Origin: Thermogemmatispora carboxidivorans
Lineage (GTDB): Bacteria > Chloroflexota > Ktedonobacteria > Ktedonobacterales > Ktedonobacteraceae
Direction of reading: 5' to 3'
Length of the DNA stretch: 64,000 nt
NCBI RefSeq assembly: GCF_000702505.1
Contig: NZ_JNIM01000001.1
Span: 4,216,001-4,280,000, forward strand
This document shows, in pieces, positions 17,949-25,223 of this stretch; the stretch's first letter is position 1, and each line of letters starts with the position of its first letter. Both the position numbers and the translations under genes were made by a program. The notes under the pieces were generated by a model. That model was given only the letters and a program-made list of their open reading frames with translations. It was not told the origin of the DNA and made no database searches.

Positions 17949-20273
17949 TTAGTTGAGCACTGTCCAGGGGTGCCAGCTGCCGTCAAACCACAGGTGCTGC
18001 AGAGCATTTGTGTCGGCACGAGCAAATATATCGATGTATGCGGGCCCCCAGGAGATGGCGGTTGGCGACGAGACCAGGCGTCCACCGAACGATTCCCAGG
18101 AGTGCCAGCTGCCGTCGTAGGCCAGGTGCAGGAGTGAGCCGGCGGGCGAGCAGGCGAAGACATCCAGGCGTCCGGCTCCCCAGGAGGCCACGGTCGGGTC
18201 GTAGATGAAGCTGCCGCCGAGGGACTCCCACGGCCCCCACCTCGTGCCAAAGGCGCGGTGCCAGAGGGCGTTATCGGCGCCACGGGCGAAGACATCGAGG
18301 CGGCCCGGCCCCCAGGACACGGCTGCCGGGGCTGAGGTGATGACGCCGCCCAGCGATTCCCAGTCATGCCAGAGGCCGTCGTACCACTTATGCCAGAGGG
18401 CGTTATCGCTGCCGCGGGCAAAGACATCGAGGCGCCCGGCTCCCCAGGAGGCCACTGCCGGATTGGAGGTCAGCGAGCCGCCGAGGCTCTCCCAGTCGTG
18501 CCAGGAGCCGTCAAACCAGCAATGCAGCAGGCTATTGTCGACGCCGCGCACGAAGAGATCGAAGCGCTCAGGGCCCCAGGCCACGGCCACGGGATCGAAG
18601 GCCAGCGAGCCGGTGAGCCGCTCCCAGTCGCGCCAATGCCCATCGAAATGGCGATGCCAGAGCGTATTGTCGGCGGCGCGGATGAAGAGGTCGAGCTGGC
18701 GGACGCCCCAGGAGGCCAGAGCTGGCCGGCTGTTAATGCCCATGATGAGGGCCTGAGCGGTCCCCTGGGCCTGCGGCGTTGGTTTGGCCGGCTGCCTGGT
18801 AGGCGAGGGTGACGGTTTGACCTGGGCGGTGGCCGTCGGATGAGGATGGGAGACCGGGGCAGGGCCTTGCCGTCCCAGCAGGCTGCTCAGGGAGGCAAGC
18901 TGCTCCTCCAAGGCGCTCACGGCGAGATCGCCGGTTGCGGCGCTGAGGAGGGCCAGGGCTCCGATTCTGAGCAGGGCCTGGCGGCGCGAGAGCGGCTGCG
19001 TCTCTGGCAGAGGCTTGCCAAGGGGCAGCGCCTTCAGCGTGGCCTGTAGCCAGCGCAGCGAGCGCCGTGGCAGCAGGGAGGGTGGAGCGGGAGTCACAGG
19101 TACCGCTGGGAGCAGCGCCGCGCTCGGCTTGCTGGCGCCGGCACTGGCGGCTTCGGCCTCGACGCTAGCGAGGGACGGGGGCGATACTGCGGCGGCCTCA
19201 GCCTCGGCAGAGCCGGCTGCAGGGCTGTCGGCACGAGCTTCGGCGGCGGAGGATTCCGCGCTCTCTGGGCGCTCGGCACGCGCCAGCAGGGCGGCGGACT
19301 GAGCGGCCTGGCGCCCCGTTTCAGTAGCCGAGGCCAGACGAGCGGGCAAGAGCAGTGGTCTGCCAGGCCGCTGCGGCTCCGGCTCTGGCGCGGTGGGAAC
19401 GGAGAGGGTCAGACGGGTCGCCGGAACCTCAACGGTCGGTTCATCGGCGGCCTGAGCGAAAGCGGCCTCCAGGGCGCGGGCAAAGTCGGCGACGCTGGCA
19501 AAGCGCTCGCGCGGGTCTTTGGCCAGGGCCTTGAGGACGACCATCTCGATGGCCGGCGAAAGGGCGGGCTGCTTCTCGCGCAGCGGCGGCGGGGGCGCCT
19601 GCAGATGCTGCAGGGCGACGAGCATCTCGCCCCCTACAAAGGGCGGACTGCCGCAGAGCCACTCGTAGACGACCACCCCTAAAGCATATTGGTCGCTGGC
19701 CGGCGTTGGTGCGCCGTCGATCTGCTCCGGCGCCATATAGGTTGTGGTGCCGGCGGCATTGGGCGGGGCGTACGGCGTGCGCGTCACTCCCGCCCCCGGG
19801 GCGCGCATGGCGATGCCAAAGTCGCTCAGCAGGAGCACAAAGTTGTCGCCGAGCAGCATATTCTCAGGCTTGACATCGCGATGGATGATCTGGCGCTCGT
19901 GCGCATACTGCAGGGCTGCTGCCATCTGACGCACGTAGGAGAGGACGCGCCCCGGCGTCAGAACGCTGCCAGTGGGATGGCGCTGGCGCAGTGAGCCGTA
20001 GGGGGCGTAGTTCATGACCAGATAGGGCGTCTCATCTTGAATGCCGAATTCCAGGACACGGATGATGTTCGGATGCGAGAGACGTGCAATGGTGCGCGCC
20101 TCGGCCAGGAACTGATTGAGAGCGTCCTGGGTCAGGCGCGTCTGCAGCACCTTGATCGCCGCTGGTGTCTTGAGATAGATGTGCTCGCCCAGGTAGACGC
20201 GGGCAAAGCCGCCGCTGCCAAGCACTTTGAGCAGACGGTAGTTACCGAGTTGTTGCCCTGCATAGTCTATCAT
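17949..20273 (-). CDS. Ser/Thr kinase with extracellular lectin-like beta-propeller
   Basis: 774 residues in three parts. Residues 1-270 are an intact PknB-type kinase (GSGGFARVYLG, HRDVKPENML, SDFGIAM, MAPEQIDG). A long Ala/Glu/Pro-rich linker leads to a hydrophobic segment near residues 430-455 that begins with SRRQALLRIG, a twin-arginine-like start, probably a membrane anchor. The last 260 residues hold about six repeats of 45-50 residues of the type DNxLWHxxxDGxWxDWESLGG, as in tachylectin or fucose-binding PLL propellers. The protein likely reads a sugar or surface ligand outside and signals inside. A TATAAT element on the minus strand (20408-20413) may drive it. Confidence 0.87.
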   Translation of the reverse strand: MIDYAGQQLGNYRLLKVLGSGGFARVYLGEHIYLKTPAAIKVLQTRLTQDALNQFLAEARTIARLSHPNIIRVLEFGIQDETPYLVMNYAPYGSLRQRHPTGSVLTPGRVLSYVRQMAAALQYAHERQIIHRDVKPENMLLGDNFVLLLSDFGIAMRAPGAGVTRTPYAPPNAAGTTTYMAPEQIDGAPTPASDQYALGVVVYEWLCGSPPFVGGEMLVALQHLQAPPPPLREKQPALSPAIEMVVLKALAKDPRERFASVADFARALEAAFAQAADEPTVEVPATRLTLSVPTAPEPEPQRPGRPLLLPARLASATETGRQAAQSAALLARAERPESAESSAAEARADSPAAGSAEAEAAAVSPPSLASVEAEAASAGASKPSAALLPAVPVTPAPPSLLPRRSLRWLQATLKALPLGKPLPETQPLSRRQALLRIGALALLSAATGDLAVSALEEQLASLSSLLGRQGPAPVSHPHPTATAQVKPSPSPTRQPAKPTPQAQGTAQALIMGINSRPALASWGVRQLDLFIRAADNTLWHRHFDGHWRDWERLTGSLAFDPVAVAWGPERFDLFVRGVDNSLLHCWFDGSWHDWESLGGSLTSNPAVASWGAGRLDVFARGSDNALWHKWYDGLWHDWESLGGVITSAPAAVSWGPGRLDVFARGADNALWHRAFGTRWGPWESLGGSFIYDPTVASWGAGRLDVFACSPAGSLLHLAYDGSWHSWESFGGRLVSSPTAISWGPAYIDIFARADTNALQHLWFDGSWHPWTVLN

Positions 20274-20696
20274 CGGCCCGTCTCAACCCTATCCTCTGAT
20301 TGCGTTGCGTGCCTTGTCTGTTTTCCAGAGATGCTTTCCTGTGCTTCGCTGTGTCTCGCCGTGATGCGCTTCGCTGGAACAGCCGCCTTCCTACTTCCCT
20401 TGGGCTTATTATAGCCTACACTCCCTTTTTTCGGGACAAAAGTCCCATTGAACGGGAGAAAATAGTACTTCTAGCATCACTTTTTTCTGGAGTCTGCTTG
20501 CTCGGTGGAGGGACGGCTGTCAGTTGTCGGCCCACGCGCTCAGCGGCTATACTGAAGCATAGCGGTCAGTCGACGGCTGATCTTCGCGCTTCCCGCGTCC
20601 AGCCCGACCAGGTCTGGCCAGGGAAGGAAGGGATTGGCCTCTAGCAGTCTATCAGCCCGTACGTAAGGCTATGAAGGGAGCGACGAGCAAGGCCCT
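20274..20696. promoter_or_regulatory. Divergent intergenic region with promoters for the lectin kinase and Rieske gene
   Basis: 423 bases. The minus strand has TATAAT at 20408-20413 without a strong -35. The plus strand has TTGTCG (20524-20529) and TATACT (20548-20553) spaced by 18 bases, about 143 bases before the Rieske gene. No ORF or RNA gene is evident. Confidence 0.4.
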
Positions 20697-21662
20697 ATGT
20701 TGAATGATCCCGTTTTGCTCAACGATTGGCATGTGGTGGCGTATGCGCCGGCTTTACCCGAGCGTCAACCAGTGGCGGCGCGCTTGCTTGATGAGGATCT
20801 GGTCCTGTGGAAGGTTGACGGACGGGTCCATGTCTGGCGCGATCTCTGTGTGCATCGCGGCGCGCGTCTCTCGCTGGGACGCGTTGAGGATAGCTGCTTG
20901 ATTTGTCCGTATCACGGTTGGACCTATGATGAGGAGGGGCATTGTGTGCGTTTCCCAGCCCATCCTGACCAGAAGCCGCCGGCCACGGCCCACGCGCGCG
21001 TCTATCGGAGCTGTGTGCGCTACGATTGGGTCTGGGTGACGCTGGGTGAGCCTCAGCATGATGTGCCGGTTTTTCCCGAGTGGGATGATGCCAGTTTCCG
21101 CAAGGTGCACACCGGCCCATACTCAATTGAGACCAGTGGGCCGCGCGCTATTGAGAATTTCCTTGATGTGGCGCATTTTCCGTATGTGCATGCGGGCCTC
21201 TTGGGCGACCCGGGCCATGCGGCGATCAATGATTATACGGTGGAGACGGGCGAGGATGGCATCACGGCGCGCGATATTACGGTCTGGCAGCCGAACCCTG
21301 ATGGTAGTGGCCAGGGCGCAGAGGTGACCTATACCTACCGCGTGCTGCGTCCGTTAACGGCCTATTTTGTGAAGACGTCGCAGGGGCCGCGCTTTGCGAT
21401 GTTCTTTACGGTGACGCCGGTGAGCGAGCGCCGTTGCATCGGCTGGCAGTATGTGGCTTTGAACTATGGGGAGCAGAGTGAGGAGGAGATTCGACGCTTC
21501 GAGGATATGGTGATGCAGCAGGATGTTCGCGTGATTGAGTCGCAGCGTCCTGAGCTGCTGCCATTGGATCTGCAGGCAGAGCTGCATCTGCGCTCGGATC
21601 GCACAGCTATTGCATATCGCCGCTGGCTGCGCCGCCTGGGGGTGACTTTCGGGACAGCCTAG
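20697..21662 (+). CDS. Rieske non-heme iron oxygenase, alpha-subunit-like
   Basis: 321 residues. The N-terminal Rieske [2Fe-2S] domain has CVHRGA and, 17 residues later, CPYHGW, giving the two Cys/two His set. A catalytic domain follows with ENFLDVAHFPYVH, which supplies the Asp and His residues of the mononuclear iron site and the electron bridge. This matches VanA/pheophorbide-oxygenase-like single-component oxygenases of about 320-350 residues. No ferredoxin or reductase gene is adjacent, so electrons must come from elsewhere. The substrate is unknown; demethylation or hydroxylation of an aromatic compound is the family norm. Confidence 0.88.
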   Translation: MLNDPVLLNDWHVVAYAPALPERQPVAARLLDEDLVLWKVDGRVHVWRDLCVHRGARLSLGRVEDSCLICPYHGWTYDEEGHCVRFPAHPDQKPPATAHARVYRSCVRYDWVWVTLGEPQHDVPVFPEWDDASFRKVHTGPYSIETSGPRAIENFLDVAHFPYVHAGLLGDPGHAAINDYTVETGEDGITARDITVWQPNPDGSGQGAEVTYTYRVLRPLTAYFVKTSQGPRFAMFFTVTPVSERRCIGWQYVALNYGEQSEEEIRRFEDMVMQQDVRVIESQRPELLPLDLQAELHLRSDRTAIAYRRWLRRLGVTFGTA

Positions 21663-21779
21663 GCTGGTTTGAGGTGTTCTTTTTGCCTGTTTAACAGGAA
21701 AAGCAGCGTAGAGGCTGTTACTGCTGGTCTTGTTATTCGTCCTTCACTATAGAAGAAGGCGCACAAAGAGGGGCAACCA

Positions 21780-21926
21780 ATGAGCGCGACTTCTCACCCG
21801 CCCGAGGTGACGCGGCTGGTTTCGTACCGACGCTGTGTAGAGCGCATCCGCTGCGCCTGGCCGGCTTTTCTGGAGCGTCGTGCGGGTGGTCGTCATGCCA
21901 TGAGAGACGAGCAGAGTTCTTCCTGA
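21780..21926 (+). CDS. Possible small basic protein (48 residues)
   Basis: An ATG with GAGGGG 6 bases upstream opens a 48-codon frame coding for an Arg-rich peptide with two Cys (RLVSYRRCVERIRCAWPAFL). It lies in the 600-base gap between the Rieske gene and the restriction operon. No homologue is recognised. The good ribosome site is the only positive evidence; it may be chance. Confidence 0.25.
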   Translation: MSATSHPPEVTRLVSYRRCVERIRCAWPAFLERRAGGRHAMRDEQSSS

Positions 21927-22003
21927 ATGAGGACCCATGATTGTGGCCTCAGTCTCCTCAGCTAGCGTATACTCGCAGCTCGTCCCTTTTCTATGCGAGG
22001 GGA

Positions 22004-22067
22004 GGCGGCCAGAGCGGTGTTGTAGGCGGCGTTAGAGCCGGCGGCACCTGCTCTGGCCGCCTTTTTT
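22004..22067 (+). terminator. Strong intrinsic terminator or 3' end of a structured RNA
   Basis: A 12-bp perfect stem (22004-22015 with 22050-22061) closes a 34-base loop that can pair further (GGTG with CACC), and six T residues follow directly on the plus strand. Just upstream is a 6-bp hairpin (21972-21977 with 21994-21999) and a TATACT. It could end the Rieske transcript or a short non-coding RNA. Confidence 0.7.
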
Positions 22068-22191
22068 GTTGCAGTCAGACCCTCGACCGCGCTTTTGGTC
22101 TGCCGCATCCGGGCCGACTGGGGAAGAGCAGACAGCAGTGGGCGATCGCTTTAGCAGTCCGCTCCAGCAGTTACCTACGGCGCCAGGAGGC

Positions 22192-22220
22192 TTGTGAGGA
22201 GGTTTCGGCACGTGTATAAT
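22192..22220 (+). promoter_or_regulatory. Promoter of the hsd operon
   Basis: TTGTGA (22192-22197) and a consensus TATAAT (22215-22220) are spaced by exactly 17 bases. The expected start lies about 37 bases before the hsdM GTG codon, giving a short leader with AAGGAGGT. Confidence 0.8.
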
Positions 22221-22263
22221 AGAGCCTCGCTCAACTCGACTCCGCTGCAGAAGGAGGTCCCTT

Positions 22264-23952
22264 GTGCCGCGCAAGAAGAACGGGAAGCCGGGGAACAAGG
22301 GCAATGGCCATCAGGTTGATCCCCAGATGGCGCAGAATCCGGTCTTGCCACTGGCGCTGCGCTCCGATGAGCATTTGACGATCGCTGAGCTGGAGCAATG
22401 GCTCTGGGATGCCGCTTGCGCGATCCGTGGGGCGACCGATGCGCCGAAGTTCAAGGATTTTATTCTGCCGCTGGTGTTCTATAAGCGGCTCTCGGATGTC
22501 TTTGACGATGAGTGCAGAGAGTGGAGCAGGCACTTCGGCGATGAGGCGGTAGCGCAGCAGTTTATTGAGGAGGATCACCGTCAGGCGCTGCTGGAGGGAC
22601 GCAGGCCGATGGTGCGCTTTCTGATTCCGGCGGCCTATCGCTGGGAGCAATTGCGCAATCATGGTCTGGCTGGGTTGGGTGAGTTTGTTTCGGAGGCGAT
22701 GCAGCAGGTGGCGAAGCTGAATCCGGCGCTCGATGGGGTGATCAATGTCCGCGATTATAATGAGCGCCAGGGCGGTCAGCGGACGCTGGACGATGAGCGG
22801 CTGGCGGCCTTGATCGAGGTGATCAGTCGCCATCGCCTGGGTTTGCGCAATGCGGAGCCGGATGTGTTGGGCCGCGCCTATGAGTATCTGCTGCGCAAGT
22901 TTGCTGAGGGCCAGGGGCAGAGCGCGGGCGAGTTCTATACGCCGAAAGAGGTGGGCTGGCTGATTGCGTCGCTGCTCGATCCGCGCCCGCGCAGTACGAT
23001 CTATGATCCGGCCTGCGGCTCGGGCGGGCTGTTGATTAAGGCGCGCCTCTATTTTGAGGAACACCATCCCGAGGAGCATAGTAAGGCGCCGCGCCTCTTT
23101 GGGCAGGAGCTGAATCCGGTGACATTGGCGATTGCCAAGATGAATATGTTCTTGCACGATTATACGGATGCGCTCTTGCTGCCAGGCGATACGCTGCGCC
23201 GGCCCGGTTTTGTGGCCGAGGGGGCCGGCTTGCGTCGCTTCGATTATGCGGTGGCTAATCCGATGTGGAACCAGGATGGCTACGATGATGAGTTTTACGA
23301 TCATGATCCGTATGGGCGCTGTCAGGGTTTTGGAAAGCCGCCCGCCAATTCGGCAGATTGGGGCTGGATTGAGCATATCTATGCCTCGCTGAATGAGCAG
23401 GGACAGGCGGCGGTGGTGCTGGATACGGGGGCGGTCTCGCGCGGCTCGGGGAGTAAGAATAGTAACCGCGAGCGCGAGATTCGGGCGCGCTTTGTGGAGC
23501 GGGATCTGATCGAGGCGGTGATTCTGCTGCCCGATAATCTGTTCTACAATACGTCGGCGCCGGGCATTGTGCTGTTGCTGCGTCGTCAGAAGCCGGAGGA
23601 GCGACGCGGTCAATTGTTGCTGGTGAATGCTTCGCAGCTCTTCGTGAAGGAGAAGCCGAAGAATGTCTTGAGCGAGGAGGGGATCGCTTCGATTGTAGAG
23701 GTCTACCGGGCCTGGGAGTCGCGCCCGCGCTTGAGCCGGGTGATTACGCTGGAGGAGGCGCGCGCGACGGATTATAATTTGAGTCCGTCGCAGTTTGTTG
23801 ATACGACCCCGGCGGCGAGCTATCGCCCTCTGCCGGAGATCCTGGCCGATCTGGCCCGCGTTCGTGCCCAACGCGAGGAGGCCGAGCGGGAACTGGAGAG
23901 GCTTCTCTCCAAACTGAGTATAAAGCAGGCACCGATAGAGCATGGCTGGTAG
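22264..23952 (+). CDS. hsdM: Type I restriction-modification system, DNA methyltransferase subunit
   Basis: 562 residues, GTG start with AAGGAGGT 5 bases before it. N-terminal HsdM helical domain (ELEQWLWDAACAIRG...), then the N6-adenine methylase core with SAM motif DPACGSGG and catalytic motif NPMW in place of NPPF/Y, a variant seen in some type I subunits. It methylates adenine at the site chosen by HsdS; two copies join one HsdS. The end overlaps the hsdS start by 11 bases, so translation is coupled. Its codons often end in G or T, in contrast to hsdR. Confidence 0.95.
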   Translation: MPRKKNGKPGNKGNGHQVDPQMAQNPVLPLALRSDEHLTIAELEQWLWDAACAIRGATDAPKFKDFILPLVFYKRLSDVFDDECREWSRHFGDEAVAQQFIEEDHRQALLEGRRPMVRFLIPAAYRWEQLRNHGLAGLGEFVSEAMQQVAKLNPALDGVINVRDYNERQGGQRTLDDERLAALIEVISRHRLGLRNAEPDVLGRAYEYLLRKFAEGQGQSAGEFYTPKEVGWLIASLLDPRPRSTIYDPACGSGGLLIKARLYFEEHHPEEHSKAPRLFGQELNPVTLAIAKMNMFLHDYTDALLLPGDTLRRPGFVAEGAGLRRFDYAVANPMWNQDGYDDEFYDHDPYGRCQGFGKPPANSADWGWIEHIYASLNEQGQAAVVLDTGAVSRGSGSKNSNREREIRARFVERDLIEAVILLPDNLFYNTSAPGIVLLLRRQKPEERRGQLLLVNASQLFVKEKPKNVLSEEGIASIVEVYRAWESRPRLSRVITLEEARATDYNLSPSQFVDTTPAASYRPLPEILADLARVRAQREEAERELERLLSKLSIKQAPIEHGW

Positions 23953-25198
23953 CTGGAAACGTGTCCCTCTCGCTGAAATTGCAGAGTTTACAAGCAAGCC
24001 TAGAGAAGTGCGGCTTACAGACTATAAAGCTATTCCTTTTGTACCTATGGAGCTGATCCCTTCCGATAAAATAGCTATTGACGGCTTCTTAATGAAAGAT
24101 CCATCTGTAATATCAAGCGGCACCTTCTTTAAAGAGGGGGACATCCTTCTCCCCAAAATTACGCCTTCTTTCGAAAATGGTAAGCAAGCAATAGCTGAAG
24201 ATTTACCTTTACCATTCGGGCTAGCAACTACAGAAGTCATACCATTAAGAGAAAAAGCTAATATTAGTGACAAGCTCTTTTTATTCTATTTCTTACTCAA
24301 AGGTGATGTCCGACAGAGCTTAGCCAGCAGGATGGAAGGGACAACGGGACGACAAAGGCTCAACACCGAAGCGCTGAAAACCCTACCTGTACCGCTCCCC
24401 CCTCTTCGCGAGCAGCGGGCCATCGCGCGTGTGCTGCGCGCCGTGCAGGAGGTGATGCAGGCCCTGCGGCGCGAGCTGGAGCTGGAGCGCGAGCGCAAGG
24501 CCGCCCTGATGCACCACCTCTTTCGCTACGGCACACGCGGCGAGCCAACCAGGCAAACGGAGATCGGCGAGATCCCGCAGAGCTGGAAGGTGGTGAAATT
24601 GGGTGAATACTGTTATCACCCTGAGTATGGCTACACGGCAAGTGCGAAGAACTGGCCAGTGGGACCTAAATTTCTTCGGATTACAGACTTGAATGGCTCA
24701 TCTATTGATTGGTCTCATGTTCCCTATTGTGAATGTCCAGAACAATTAAAAGATGCTTACTTATTACGCAATGACGATATCATTGTAGCACGCATAGGAG
24801 CTACCACTGGTAAAGCGCAATTGATTACGAATTGCCCAGATAATACAATATTTGCCTCTTACCTTCTACGCATACGGATCAGTCGCCAGAGTTACTTAAA
24901 ACCTCATTTCGTAGCATACTTTTTCCAAAGTGATTTATATTGGAGACAGATTTCTCAAAATAAAGGAGGAAAACTAAAGCAAGGAATAAATATACCAATT
25001 ATCGAAAATCTACTCTTACCATTAACAAGAATAGATGAACAAGATTTCATATCGGGCATCCTTACTAGCATTGATGCCAAAATCGCCGCCCTTGAGCGGG
25101 AGCTAGCCCTCTATCAAGAGCTTTTTCGCGCGCTGCTAGAAGAACTCATGAGTGGTCGTCTCTCAGTTCAGCCGCTTCTGGAGCAGGAGCCGGCATGA
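23942..25198 (+). CDS. hsdS: Type I restriction-modification system, specificity subunit
   Basis: 418 residues with the classic layout: target-recognition domain 1 (about 1-140), a conserved helix (LRREL..ERERKAALMHHLF), recognition domain 2 (about 200-370) and a second conserved helix (ALERELALYQELFRALLEEL). Both recognition domains are far more AT-rich than the helices and the rest of the window, as expected for exchanged modules. It sets the bipartite DNA target of the complex. The recognised sequence cannot be predicted here. Confidence 0.93.
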   Translation: MAGSWKRVPLAEIAEFTSKPREVRLTDYKAIPFVPMELIPSDKIAIDGFLMKDPSVISSGTFFKEGDILLPKITPSFENGKQAIAEDLPLPFGLATTEVIPLREKANISDKLFLFYFLLKGDVRQSLASRMEGTTGRQRLNTEALKTLPVPLPPLREQRAIARVLRAVQEVMQALRRELELERERKAALMHHLFRYGTRGEPTRQTEIGEIPQSWKVVKLGEYCYHPEYGYTASAKNWPVGPKFLRITDLNGSSIDWSHVPYCECPEQLKDAYLLRNDDIIVARIGATTGKAQLITNCPDNTIFASYLLRIRISRQSYLKPHFVAYFFQSDLYWRQISQNKGGKLKQGINIPIIENLLLPLTRIDEQDFISGILTSIDAKIAALERELALYQELFRALLEELMSGRLSVQPLLEQEPA

Positions 25199-25223
25199 GA
25201 CACGTAGAAGGGAGTATAACATC

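Noticed and set aside
21941..22219. 92-codon plus-strand frame before hsdM
   Set aside because: It crosses the strong terminator and the hsd promoter and lacks a ribosome site.
22231..23997. Long minus-strand open frame (588 codons) opposite hsdM
   Set aside because: It is an antisense shadow of a clearly recognised HsdM; its translation is low-complexity Arg/Ile/Leu-rich and there is no ribosome site.
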